From an uncultured Aquimarina sp. (GTDB lineage: Bacteria > Bacteroidota > Bacteroidia > Flavobacteriales > Flavobacteriaceae), in NCBI GenBank assembly GCA_938011245.1, contig CALLUJ010000076.1, positions 1 through 36,489 of the forward strand: a stretch of 36,489 bases of DNA, in the 5' to 3' direction. The number at the start of each line of letters is the position of its first letter. The first letter of the stretch is position 1. Made by a program: the position numbers and the translations under genes. A model generated the notes under the pieces. The model ran no database searches and was not told where the DNA came from. It saw only the letters and a program-made list of their open reading frames with translations. Below are positions 17,530 through 26,083 of the stretch, piece by piece.

Positions 17530-18783
17530 TTATTCATCCATTTTTTTTAGTAGTACACAAGCATTATGACCTCCAAACCCAAATGTATTACTCATGGCAA
17601 TTTTTACATCACGTTTTTGAGCTTTATTTAACGTTAAGTTTAATTCGGGATCAATATTAATATCTGCAGTAGTATGGTTTATAGTTGGTGGTATAATCCC
17701 TTTTTCTATAGACAGTACAGCAGAAATAGCTTCTATAGCACCAGCGGCACCAAGCAAGTGCCCTGTCATAGATTTAGTAGAGTTAATATTAATGTTTTTA
17801 GCATGCGTTCCAAAAACTTTACCAATGGCTTTTAATTCGGCAACATCTCCAAGCGGAGTCGAAGTTCCGTGAGTATTAATAGCATCTACTTCTTCTGGTT
17901 TAATCCCTGCATTTTTTAAACAGTTATTCATTACTGCAATCACTCCTATACCTTCAGGGTGAGGAGCAGTCATATGGTATGCATCTGAGGACAAACCTCC
18001 TCCAATAACTTCTGCATAAATTTTGGCTCCTCTAGCTTTGGCATATTCATAATCTTCTAACACTAATGCACCAGCACCTTCCCCTAATACAAATCCATCT
18101 CTATTGGCATCAAAAGGTTTTGATGCCGACTTAACATTTTCGTTATTAGTTGATAAAGCATGTAATGCATTAAAACCTCCAACTCCAGATGGAGTTACGG
18201 CTGCTTCGCTACCTCCTGTAATAATAACATCACAATGTCCTAAACGTATATAGTTTAAAGCATCAATAATTGCATTTGCAGAAGAAGCGCAAGCGGAAAC
18301 AGTAGTGTAATTAGGCCCCATAAAGCCATGTTTTATGGAAATGTGACCTGGCGCAATATCTGCAATCATTTTAGGGATAAAAAAGGGGTTGAAACGCGGT
18401 GTTCCATCCCCTTTTGTAAAATCTCTAACCTCGTTATGAAATGTTTCAATACCACCAATTCCAGCTCCCCAGATAACACCAACACGTGTTTTGTCAATAT
18501 TTTCTAAATCGAGTTTTGAATTTTCGATAGCTTCATCTGAGGCCACCATAGCGTATTGAGCAAATTTATCGAGTTTTCTTGCTTCTTTACGATGCATGTA
18601 CTGAGTAACATCAAAATTTTTAACTTCACAAGCAAACTGAGTCTTAAATTTATCGGCGTCGAAATGCGTAATCGGTGCTGCACCGCTCTTACCATTTACT
18701 AAGCCTTCCCAATATTCCTCAATATTGTTTCCAATAGGTGTTAAAGCACCTAAACCTGTGATAACTACTCTTCTCAGCTCCAT
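17530..18783 (-). CDS. fabF: beta-ketoacyl-ACP synthase II
   Basis: The 417-residue condensing enzyme elongates fatty acids by joining malonyl-ACP to acyl-ACP in the cytoplasm. The Cys-His-His triad is visible: Cys165 in VSACASSANAI, His305 in NTHGTSTPLGD, and His342 in SMTGHLLGAAGA, with Lys337 nearby. The N-terminus VVITGLGALTPIGN and C-terminus SNTFGFGGHNACV are typical. The length is normal. It lies 21 bases downstream of its substrate carrier acpP and eight bases upstream of rnc. Confidence 0.98.
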   Translation of the reverse strand: MELRRVVITGLGALTPIGNNIEEYWEGLVNGKSGAAPITHFDADKFKTQFACEVKNFDVTQYMHRKEARKLDKFAQYAMVASDEAIENSKLDLENIDKTRVGVIWGAGIGGIETFHNEVRDFTKGDGTPRFNPFFIPKMIADIAPGHISIKHGFMGPNYTTVSACASSANAIIDALNYIRLGHCDVIITGGSEAAVTPSGVGGFNALHALSTNNENVKSASKPFDANRDGFVLGEGAGALVLEDYEYAKARGAKIYAEVIGGGLSSDAYHMTAPHPEGIGVIAVMNNCLKNAGIKPEEVDAINTHGTSTPLGDVAELKAIGKVFGTHAKNININSTKSMTGHLLGAAGAIEAISAVLSIEKGIIPPTINHTTADINIDPELNLTLNKAQKRDVKIAMSNTFGFGGHNACVLLKKMDE

Positions 18784-18804
18784 ACAATTAAAACGTAAAG
18801 GTTG

Positions 18805-19038
18805 TTATTTTGCGTTTTCTATATACGATACTGCTTGTCCTACAGTCGCAATGTTTTCTGCTTGGTCATCTGGGATTTGTATATCAAATTCTTTTTCAAA
18901 TTCCATGATAAGTTCTACAGTGTCTAATGAATCAGCTCCAAGGTCGTTAGTGAAACTTGCGTCTGTTACAACTTCGTTTTCGTCAACACCTAATTTGTCA
19001 ACGATAATCGCTTTTACTCTTGATGCAATGTCTGACAT
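18805..19038 (-). CDS. acpP: acyl carrier protein
   Basis: The 77-residue acidic protein carries growing fatty acyl chains on a phosphopantetheine arm attached to Ser37 within [16 protein letters not shown]. Helices I to IV and length are standard. A -7 promoter element lies at 19071-19078, giving a leader of about 27 bases, so this is probably the first gene of the acpP-fabF-rnc operon. Confidence 0.98.
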   Translation of the reverse strand: MSDIASRVKAIIVDKLGVDENEVVTDASFTNDLGADSLDTVELIMEFEKEFDIQIPDDQAENIATVGQAVSYIENAK

Positions 19039-19070
19039 AATTTCTAATTTTTAATTTTTAGTTTAGGTGG

Positions 19071-19078
19071 CAAAAATA
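19071..19078 (-). promoter_or_regulatory. -7 promoter element of the acpP operon
   Basis: On the minus strand TATTTTTG fits TAnnTTTG, followed by GCC, a context common at flavobacterial starts. It is about 33 bases before the acpP ATG. No clear -33 element is seen at 19 bases. Confidence 0.6.
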
Positions 19079-19291
19079 ACAAACTTTACATTAATACCGC
19101 CTAAACCGAAAAAAATGTGATTTTTAATTTCTCAAAAATACGGCTTCTCCTTAATTTTACTTGGATTAAGACGTATTTTTTCACAACCAAATTAAGAATA
19201 AATTAAATTAAAACTTAATTTTATATTTTAAGCAAACACATATTAGTAACTTTCTGTTACAAAACTAATTACAAAATAGATTCTCTATAAA

Positions 19292-19858
19292 ATGAAACGA
19301 ATTATAATTTTTGCCTCTGGCAGTGGTACTAATGCTGAAAATATTATCACGTATTTTCAATCCAATAAAAAAGCAGAAGTTACCCATGTATTCTCTAATA
19401 AATCGCATGCTAAAGTGTTAAAAAGAGCATTAGATCATGGTATAAAAGCGCTTTATTTTGATAGAGAATCGTTATACGATAGTAATGAAGTGTTACATAT
19501 TGTTAAAGATGCCGAACCCAATTTAATTGTTTTAGCTGGTTTTTTATGGAAATTTCCAGAAAATATAATAGTAGAATATCCTAATCAAATTATTAATATT
19601 CACCCAGCATTACTGCCAAATTATGGAGGAAAAGGAATGTACGGAATGAATGTACATAAGGCAGTGGTAAAAAATAAAGAATCTTTTTCTGGAATTACAA
19701 TTCATTATGTGAATGAAAATTATGACGAGGGAGGTGTTATTTTTCAAGCTAAAACAGCTTTATTAGAAACAGATACACCGGAGGATGTTGCAACAAAAAT
19801 TCATATATTAGAACAAACACATTTTCCTAAAATTATTGAAGAGTTATTGTACAAGTAG
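19292..19858 (+). CDS. purN: phosphoribosylglycinamide formyltransferase
   Basis: The 188-residue enzyme formylates GAR with 10-formyl-tetrahydrofolate in purine synthesis. The substrate loop ASGSGTNAENI (residues 8-18) and the catalytic residues Asn102 and His104 (INIHPALLP) and Asp145 (NENYDEGGVIFQ) are all present. Length is normal. It is divergent from acpP, with about 250 bases between them. The DUF4268 pseudogene begins 50 bases downstream. Confidence 0.97.
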   Translation: MKRIIIFASGSGTNAENIITYFQSNKKAEVTHVFSNKSHAKVLKRALDHGIKALYFDRESLYDSNEVLHIVKDAEPNLIVLAGFLWKFPENIIVEYPNQIINIHPALLPNYGGKGMYGMNVHKAVVKNKESFSGITIHYVNENYDEGGVIFQAKTALLETDTPEDVATKIHILEQTHFPKIIEELLYK

Positions 19859-19908
19859 TAACACTGGATGGAATGCTACTCAACATTTAAAATAAATAAA
19901 CAAGAATA

Positions 19909-20836
19909 ATGCTCGGAGAAATTACGAAAGATATGGAAAAATGAAGCCTATGATTTCACACCTTGGATTTTCGAAAATTTAGAGCGACTTAGCGAAGCAT
20001 TAGGGTTTGAATTGGAATTTGAAGACAAAAAGGTATCGGTTGGACCATTCTCTGCTGACATTCTAGCTAAAGATACTAGAACTGATAAATTTATTGTTAT
20101 CGAAAATCAACTCGAGAAAACCAATCACGACCATCTTGGAAAATGCATAACTTATGCGTCTGTTTTATATGCTTCTGCAATTATTTGGATTGCTTCAAAA
20201 TTCACAGAAGAACATAAAAAAGCAATGGATTGGCTAAACGATCATACTTCTGACAAAATAACACTTTATGGTATAATTTTAGAATTATGGAAAATTGACA
20301 ACTCTTAACCAGTAGTTGAGTTTAATGTAGCAAGCACACCAAATACAATTGTGCGACAGGTAACTCAACGGAAAAAACAAGGAGAATTATGCGAAACAAG
20401 AAAAAAACAATTGAATTTTTGAACTTCCTTTCGATAAAAACTTACAGGGGCGTTAAAAACCAGAAGTTTACAAACTGTAAGACCTCAATATTGGTTTGAC
20501 GTAGCTTTGGGAAAAGCTAGAATTCATCTATCAAATACATTTAGCACGGACAGGTACGAAATTGGTGTTCGAGTTTATATTGGAAACAAAAAAGCTGATG
20601 AATGGCTACCTTACTTTGAATCAAAAAAAAAAGAAACTATCGAAACGAAAACTGGTGAAAATTTGGAATTGAATCTTAATCCTGATAACTGAGATAAAGT
20701 TATTACTTTAATAAAGAAATTTAACTTGAGTAATGATATCAAAAAAGAAATCGCACTTACTTGGCTAATTAAGTAAACTTTGAAATTTAAAGTTGCATTT
20801 GGAAAAGCAATTGCAGAAAAGAATGTTGAATATTAA
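19909..20836 (+). pseudogene. DUF4268 family protein, inactivated by nonsense codons
   Basis: ATG 19909 gives MLGEI, as in family members, then the reading shifts to a frame that stays open in meaning to 20836. This gives RKIWKNEAYDFTPWIFENL, FSADILAKDTRTDKFIVIEN (the PD-(D/E)XK-like DIL...IEN core), CITYASVLYASAIIWIA, then VEFNVASTPN, RPQYWFDVALGKARIHLS and WLIK...FGKAIAEK. Five stops interrupt it, all in the same frame: 20306 (TAA), 20420 (TGA, at a Trp position), 20435 (TAA), 20690 (TGA) and 20774 (TAA). Intact members are about 310 residues with a restriction-endonuclease-like fold; their role is not established. Only one frameshift, near the start, is needed. It is clearly non-functional as a whole, though the piece at 20012-20308 stays open. 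Confidence 0.8.
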
Positions 20837-21014
20837 ACTTGGGTATTTTTTGAAGATTCAGCTAAAGGATTAAATCTAAATTATATATTAAATCCATTAC
20901 GCTTGCAATCTGCTTTAATTTCTAATGTATATTCAAGTTAAAAAAATAGTTAATTGTAATTAGGCAAATACAAGGGTACTTTATCCTTAATATTCTTTAC
21001 TTCAAATAAGATTA

Positions 21015-21650
21015 ATGAACAAAAAGAAAAAATATTATGTAGTTTGGCAAGGGCATAAAGAAGGGATTTATGACTCATGGAAATCCTGTAAAGAAGCTAT
21101 TTTTAATTATCCCCAAGCACAATACAAATCTTTTGAAACTAAAGAATCTGCTATAAAGGCATTCGATGGAGTATATGCCGATTATGTAGGAAAAAAAGTT
21201 ACTAAACCTAAACTATCAAAAACAGAATTAGATAATATAGGGCAACCCAACTTATATTCAATTGCAGTAGATGCTGCTAGTAGTGGCAATCCAGGAAAAA
21301 TGGAATACAGGGGAGTAGACACACAAACTCAAAAACAGTTATTTCATCAAGGACCTTTTTTACAAGGAACTAATAACATAGGGGAATTTCTGGCTCTAGT
21401 GCATGGATTGGCTTTCTTGAAACAGCACAATAGTGATCGATTACTATATACCGATTCTAGAATTGCAATGGGGTGGGTTAAACAAAAAAGATGTAAAACT
21501 AAGCTATCTCCTAATCCTAAAAACGAAAAAGTAATGAAGCTTATTATTAGGGCAGAAAATTGGCTAAAAACAAACACCTACCAAACTCAAATTGTAAAAT
21601 GGGAAACTAAAGCATGGGGAGAAATACCTGCCGATTTTGGAAGAAAGTAG
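21015..21650 (+). CDS. rnhA: viroplasmin-domain ribonuclease H
   Basis: The 211-residue protein joins an N-terminal viroplasmin domain (about residues 5-55, KYYVVWQGHKEGIYDSWKSC then YKSFETKESAIKAF) to an RNase H1 domain (about 80-208). The viroplasmin domain binds RNA/DNA hybrids and the catalytic domain cuts the RNA strand. The four acidic catalytic residues appear as Asp86 (AVDAASSGNPG), Glu124 (NIGEFLAL), Asp147 (YTDSRIA) and Asp207 (PADFGRK). It is cytoplasmic. It removes RNA primers and R-loops. This fused form is common in Bacteroidetes. Its neighbour was probably purN before the now-dead DUF4268 gene came between. Other RNase H genes could exist elsewhere, so the symbol is by family. 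Confidence 0.92.
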   Translation: MNKKKKYYVVWQGHKEGIYDSWKSCKEAIFNYPQAQYKSFETKESAIKAFDGVYADYVGKKVTKPKLSKTELDNIGQPNLYSIAVDAASSGNPGKMEYRGVDTQTQKQLFHQGPFLQGTNNIGEFLALVHGLAFLKQHNSDRLLYTDSRIAMGWVKQKRCKTKLSPNPKNEKVMKLIIRAENWLKTNTYQTQIVKWETKAWGEIPADFGRK

Positions 21651-21719
21651 ACGAAAAACTACTTAATTGAAATATATATTGTAGTTAAACGACTAAATAT
21701 TCATTAATTATAGTATGCG

Positions 21720-22217
21720 ATGTTTTTTAATAAAATAAAAGAATATATATTAAGTGTTTATCAACAAAGTTTTACTTCGTGCGAAGTATCGACGTATCTT
21801 GTCGTGGCAATATTAGCGACGACCTTTCCTTTTGTTGGTATTACTACAATAGCCGTCTTGGGAATTGCCAAAAAATATAATTTTAATATACCATTGGTTA
21901 TATTAATAACTTATAGTTTAGAACCGTTACGGTTTATTGTTTTTTTACCACTTAGTAATTTAGGAAGTGTAATTCTGAGATTATCTAATAGACCTAGACT
22001 TACCCTAAATGGATTAAATAAAATTGTACAAACCAATTTTTTAGATAGTTTAGGGCTCATAGTTGAACAATTTGGTTTTGCCTTAATTGGATGGCTATTA
22101 GTAGTTGTACCTTTAGCATATCCACTATTTATAGTTACCAAAGCTATTGTAGCTTTTTGTATTCCTAAAATTAAAAAATGCGTTAAAGTAACTCCTTCTT
22201 TCTCTGAAAACAGGTAA
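21720..22217 (+). CDS. DUF2062-like integral membrane protein
   Basis: The 165-residue protein has several hydrophobic segments: about residues 26-48 (VVAILATTFPFVGITTIAVLG), 56-78 (PLVILITYSLEPLRFIVFLPL), 120-137 and 139-154. The order, a small N-terminal amphipathic part, then ATTFPFVGITT followed by an N-P-rich segment and EPLRF, resembles the DUF2062 family of unknown function. It resides in the inner membrane. No catalytic residues are visible. ATG 21720 is a plain start. It lies 70 bases past the RNase H gene and may share its transcript. Confidence 0.65.
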   Translation: MFFNKIKEYILSVYQQSFTSCEVSTYLVVAILATTFPFVGITTIAVLGIAKKYNFNIPLVILITYSLEPLRFIVFLPLSNLGSVILRLSNRPRLTLNGLNKIVQTNFLDSLGLIVEQFGFALIGWLLVVVPLAYPLFIVTKAIVAFCIPKIKKCVKVTPSFSENR

Positions 22218-22364
22218 CTATTAACCAATGTTTTACATACGTAAAATAAATTTAAATAATTTTTGATGTTACAATTTGGTTATTAGCGTCGATTTTCTAT
22301 ATAATATTATTAAATCTAATAAATTTTACTTCCAATGTACAACGAGTAATAAGTAGGTAAATCT

Positions 22365-22372
22365 TATTTTTG
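22365..22372 (+). promoter_or_regulatory. -7 promoter element abutting the thiL start
   Basis: TATTTTTG fits TAnnTTTG and is followed by CAGT and then the ATG at 22377. Transcription in Bacteroidetes starts a few bases after this element, so the mRNA would have almost no leader. No matching -33 TTTG was found. Confidence 0.65.
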
Positions 22373-22376
22373 CAGT

Positions 22377-23432
22377 ATGATAGAAGATAAAAACCCATCT
22401 CGTACCAGTATTTCAGATTTAGGTGAATTTGGTTTAATAGATCATTTAACTAAGAACTTTAAAATTAAACATTCGAGTACGGTTAAAAGTATAGGAGACG
22501 ATGCTGCGGTAATCAGTTTTGAAAATGAGTGCGTAATTACTACCGATCTTATGGTAGAGGGTGTGCATTTTGATTTATCATATATGCCTTTAAAACATTT
22601 AGGCTATAAGGCTGTAATGGTTAATTTATCGGATGTCTATGCTATGAATGCTACTCCAAAACAAATTACAGTATCTATTGCAGTAAGTAATCGTTTTCCG
22701 CTAGAAGCTTTAGAAGATTTGTATGAAGGAATTGAAACCGCAGCAAAAATTTATAATATAGATGTAATTGGTGGGGATACTACTTCATCTAATAAAGGCT
22801 TGTTTATTAGCATTACTGCCTTAGGGCACGCTCTAAAAGAAGATATTGTTTATCGGGATGGTGCTCAAGACAACGATTTAATTGTTTTGTCTGGAGATAT
22901 TGGTGCCGCATATTTAGGGCTACAAGTATTAGAAAGAGAAAAACAGGTGTTTAAAGTAAACCCACAGTCTCAACCCGATTTATCGCATTATAGCTATATT
23001 ATCGAACGTCAATTAAAACCAGAAGCTCGTAAGGATATTCCAGAATTACTAAAACAACTAGAAGTAAAACCTACCAGCATGATTGATATTAGCGATGGCT
23101 TATCTTCTGAAATTTTACACCTATGCAAGCATTCTAAAGTAGGGGCTGTTATTTATGAAGAAAAAATTCCACTAGACCCCACAGTTATTTCTACTTGTGA
23201 AGAATTTAATATGGATAGCACCACTATAGCATTAAATGGAGGAGAAGATTACGAATTATTATTTACAATTAAACAAGAAGATTATTCTAAAATTAAAGCA
23301 AACCCTAATATTAACGTAATAGGGCACATAACACAGGAAAAAGAAGTAGTACACTTAATTACTAGAGGAAATACAAAAGTAGAAATAACAGCCCAAGGCT
23401 GGAATAGTCTACATAAAAATAAAGAAAATTAA
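22377..23432 (+). CDS. thiL: thiamine-phosphate kinase
   Basis: The 351-residue enzyme phosphorylates thiamine phosphate to the active cofactor thiamine diphosphate. It has the AIRS/PurM-like fold with its metal and nucleotide sites visible: SIGDDAAVI near residue 40, ITTDLMVEGVHFDL, MVNLSDVYAMNA, IGGDTTSS, and SMIDISDGLSSEI plus NGGEDYELLFT in the C-terminal half. Length is normal for Bacteroidetes. The gene begins at, or within a base or two of, its likely transcription start. Its stop overlaps the stop of the opposing small gene through a shared TTAA. Confidence 0.96.
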   Translation: MIEDKNPSRTSISDLGEFGLIDHLTKNFKIKHSSTVKSIGDDAAVISFENECVITTDLMVEGVHFDLSYMPLKHLGYKAVMVNLSDVYAMNATPKQITVSIAVSNRFPLEALEDLYEGIETAAKIYNIDVIGGDTTSSNKGLFISITALGHALKEDIVYRDGAQDNDLIVLSGDIGAAYLGLQVLEREKQVFKVNPQSQPDLSHYSYIIERQLKPEARKDIPELLKQLEVKPTSMIDISDGLSSEILHLCKHSKVGAVIYEEKIPLDPTVISTCEEFNMDSTTIALNGGEDYELLFTIKQEDYSKIKANPNINVIGHITQEKEVVHLITRGNTKVEITAQGWNSLHKNKEN

Positions 23433-23683
23433 GCTACAATTTTTTTCTTATTACTCTTACGCACTTTTCTTCGAATAATTACCGTTTCAATACCCAAATG
23501 AATCATCTTTAATTCTTCTGTAAGTGATACTACATTCCCTTTGGCATTAGTAGTAACCTGACTACCACAGCAAGAGCATTTATAATGTTTTAAATGCTTC
23601 GTTATTTTTTTAGTCATTTTGTATTTATGACCAGAAACAGTGCATAATAATCTATTAATATTATTTATTTCAGTTAAGTTCAT
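23429..23683 (-). CDS. small Cys-rich protein of unknown function
   Basis: The 84-residue basic protein has a potential metal-binding array: Cys14, His19, then HLKHYKCSCCGSQ (His30, His33, Cys36, Cys38, Cys39). The C-terminal tail is strongly basic (IIRRKVRKSNKKK). It may be a degenerate zinc ribbon that binds nucleic acid; I do not recognise a named family. ATG 23683 is chosen over a TTG three codons upstream. It ends tail-to-tail on thiL. A 250-base gap lies upstream, with no clear promoter motif. Confidence 0.6.
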   Translation of the reverse strand: MNLTEINNINRLLCTVSGHKYKMTKKITKHLKHYKCSCCGSQVTTNAKGNVVSLTEELKMIHLGIETVIIRRKVRKSNKKKIVA

Positions 23684-23934
23684 ACCATACAAGTAATTAC
23701 GTTAAACATTATATAAATTAAAGTATAATTATTGAATTTACCAAACAAAATGTGTTCTTTAACGAAAAAATAGGTTTTTTATCTATTTTTGACATACAAA
23801 CTCAAACATATTTTTAATTGTAAACATCTGAAAATCAAAAAACTAAATCTCTAAAATTAACACACAATTACAAGCACAATTTTTTTATGCTTTTTTAAAA
23901 CATAGAGGGTTCCTGTTATTAAAAAATACAATAA

Positions 23935-24621
23935 TTATAAGGAAGTAGACTTTCCTTTACCCTCTACCACCAATACAATTTCTCCTTTTGGAGGTTTATT
24001 GGTATAATGTGCTAACACCTCAACCACTGTTCCTCGTTGAGTTTCTTCGTACACTTTAGTAAGCTCTCTACTTACAGATACTTTTCGTTCATTACCAAAG
24101 TAAGAAGCAATATCCTTTAAAGTTTTAAGTAATTTATGCGGAGATTCATAAAAAATCATAGTTCGGGTTTCTTCTGCTAATAGTAAAAAACGGGTTTGCC
24201 TCCCTTTTTTTACGGGTAAAAAACCTTCAAACACAAAACGATCATTAGGAAAACCACTATTTACTAAGGCTGGCACAAAAGCAGTAGCGCCTGGTAAACA
24301 TTCTACAGTAATATTAGAAATAATAGCTTCGCGTGTTAGCAAAAAACCAGGGTCTGAAATAGCTGGAGTGCCTGCATCACTTATTAAAGCTATAGTTTGA
24401 CCTGCCTGTAACTTTTTAATTATGTTTTCTACGGTTTTATGTTCATTATGCATGTGATGACTTTGCATAGGTGTAGAAATTTCAAAATGTTTTAACAACT
24501 TGCCACTAGTACGGGTATCTTCTGCTAAAATAAGGTTTACCTTTTGTAATACTTCAATAGCCCTAAAGGTCATATCTTTTAAATTTCCAATAGGTGTGGG
24601 CACCAAATATAATTTACTCAT
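23935..24621 (-). CDS. rsmI: 16S rRNA (cytidine(1402)-2'-O)-methyltransferase
   Basis: The 228-residue tetrapyrrole-methylase-fold enzyme uses S-adenosylmethionine to methylate the ribose of C1402 in 16S rRNA. The signature LYLVPTPIGNLKDMTFRAIE opens the protein; AEDTRTSGKLLKHF, ISDAGTPAISDPGF, and FYESPHKLLKTL follow. The usual family length is about 280, and the C-terminal extra domain is absent here, which I believe is common in this lineage. It starts three bases after the stop of the upstream 251-residue protein gene, so the two are probably co-transcribed. Confidence 0.95.
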   Translation of the reverse strand: MSKLYLVPTPIGNLKDMTFRAIEVLQKVNLILAEDTRTSGKLLKHFEISTPMQSHHMHNEHKTVENIIKKLQAGQTIALISDAGTPAISDPGFLLTREAIISNITVECLPGATAFVPALVNSGFPNDRFVFEGFLPVKKGRQTRFLLLAEETRTMIFYESPHKLLKTLKDIASYFGNERKVSVSRELTKVYEETQRGTVVEVLAHYTNKPPKGEIVLVVEGKGKSTSL

Positions 24622-24624
24622 TTA

Positions 24625-25380
24625 TTACTGAAAATTACGTTCTACCAATTCTAAAAATCGTATTTCAAAAGCTTCTTTTCCTTGCCAATTATTATACTCT
24701 GGTTTTACTATTTGGCTTACAAATTCTTGGGCTTCTGTTAAATTTTCTTTGGTGTTTAGTTGAGAAATTACACGGGTTAAATCTTCATTACTTCCATTAA
24801 ACAGATTATTTACAAACGCTAAACGGTCGTTTAAACCTATTTGAAATCCTTTATGAAGTACATCATTTAAAGATACTTTAGTCTGAGGTTCTATATTTTC
24901 CTCATTTTTAGAAGCTTCAAATTCAGGCAACGTAAAATCACTTGTTAAATTTTCTAACTCCTCCAATAACTTTGGCGCTTCTACGGAAGTATCTTTTAAC
25001 TTTTCAGGTGTACTAATTTCTTTATTATCTTGAATCGGAGCTGGTTCAAAAGAAACATCTAATACTCTTTTTTCAATATCAAAAGTTGGCAACTCTTCTA
25101 AAATAGCCTCTTTTTTTATTGCTCCAGTAGTTTCTAAAAGCCCTAAATCTTCACTTTCTTTATCTACTATTTTTTTAGCTGCTAATTCTAAAATACTTTC
25201 TTCTATTATTAGTTGCTTAGAGGGGGCTTCATCTAACTCTTTTTTTTCAGCATACGTTAAAAGTATAGCGCTTTCATATAGTTGCTGTGATCTATTTTTT
25301 AACTGTTCGGAAGAGAGTTCCGTAGTGTTAAGAATTGTTTTAGCAAGTTCTTTTAATTCGTCTAAAAGTTGTTCTTTCAT
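24625..25380 (-). CDS. hypothetical protein with acidic linker
   Basis: The 251-residue protein has a helical N-terminal part (about 1-50, KEQLLDELKELAKTIL) and a long acidic, Pro- and Glu-rich middle (about 55-165) likely to be disordered. A compact C-terminal segment (about 170-251) contains GFQIGLNDRLAFVNNLFNG, LTRVISQLNT and AQEFVSQIVKPEYNNW. The last part is the conserved portion of a Bacteroidetes hypothetical family whose function I do not know. There is no signal peptide. It lies between a TRIC channel gene (36 bases upstream) and rsmI (three bases downstream). Confidence 0.8.
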   Translation of the reverse strand: MKEQLLDELKELAKTILNTTELSSEQLKNRSQQLYESAILLTYAEKKELDEAPSKQLIIEESILELAAKKIVDKESEDLGLLETTGAIKKEAILEELPTFDIEKRVLDVSFEPAPIQDNKEISTPEKLKDTSVEAPKLLEELENLTSDFTLPEFEASKNEENIEPQTKVSLNDVLHKGFQIGLNDRLAFVNNLFNGSNEDLTRVISQLNTKENLTEAQEFVSQIVKPEYNNWQGKEAFEIRFLELVERNFQ

Positions 25381-25415
25381 GAGTTATCACATTGTTGCAG
25401 CAACTAATTTACAGT

Positions 25416-26012
25416 TTAAATATGTAATGACCATCCTCGTTTTACAGATTGATACCGCAATAAGGTTACTACTAGCATAGATAAAATCATATTTAAATTA
25501 GAGTACAGACTTATCGTTTCTAATCCAACAAACACCAATCCACCTATAATACATGCCGAAGCATAAACTTCTTTTCTAAAAATTAGTGGAATTTCGTTAG
25601 TTAATACATCTCTAATTACACCTCCAAATACCGCAGATACTGCTCCCATTAGCAAAGCAATAGGAACTGACAAGCCCACTCCCAATGTTTTTTGTACACC
25701 CAGAATGGTAAACATTCCTAAGCCTAAAGTGTCAAAAAGAAACATACTTTTAGGCAATTTCATTATTTGTATTTTAAACAAATAACTAAGAATTACCGCT
25801 AGTAGAATTGTGTATAGATAGTTAAGATCGGACATCCAACCTACTGGTGTCTCTCCTATAAGCATATCTCTAAGTGAACCACCTCCCACTGCAGTTACCA
25901 AGCCTATAATTATAGAGCCTACTAAATCAAATTTATGACGTATTGCTGTAAGCACTCCACTAATGGCAAAAACTAAGGTTCCAATAATATCTATTATATA
26001 TACCCAACTCAT
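25416..26012 (-). CDS. trimeric intracellular cation channel family protein (UPF0126)
   Basis: The 198-residue membrane protein has two tandem UPF0126 repeats. The first has GTLVFAISGVLTAIRHK and GGGSLRDMLIGETPVGW; the second has FDTLGLGMFTILGVQKTL and FGGVIRDVLTNEIPLIF. Seven membrane helices are expected. Bacterial members form trimeric channels for K+ and similar ions; the bacterial role is little known. It is the first gene of a minus-strand run with the 251-residue protein and rsmI. A -7 promoter element lies at 26041-26048. Confidence 0.92.
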   Translation of the reverse strand: MSWVYIIDIIGTLVFAISGVLTAIRHKFDLVGSIIIGLVTAVGGGSLRDMLIGETPVGWMSDLNYLYTILLAVILSYLFKIQIMKLPKSMFLFDTLGLGMFTILGVQKTLGVGLSVPIALLMGAVSAVFGGVIRDVLTNEIPLIFRKEVYASACIIGGLVFVGLETISLYSNLNMILSMLVVTLLRYQSVKRGWSLHI

Positions 26013-26040
26013 AAATTGAATTTGATCTATTTTTCGTTCG

Positions 26041-26048
26041 CAAAATTA
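26041..26048 (-). promoter_or_regulatory. -7 promoter element of the TRIC channel operon
   Basis: On the minus strand TAATTTTG matches TAnnTTTG, about 30 bases before the ATG at 26012. It is back to back with a plus-strand TACATTTG at 26063-26070, making a divergent promoter region. Confidence 0.55.
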
Positions 26049-26062
26049 CGCTTATTATTAAT

Positions 26063-26070
26063 TACATTTG
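26063..26070 (+). promoter_or_regulatory. candidate -7 promoter element, tdk-alr operon
   Basis: TACATTTG fits TAnnTTTG on the plus strand. A transcript starting near 26076 would begin just before the left arm of the inverted repeat at 26084 and would give tdk a leader of about 215 bases. No clear -33 TTTG was found, so the assignment is tentative. Confidence 0.45.
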
Positions 26071-26083
26071 CAACCAGTTGTAT

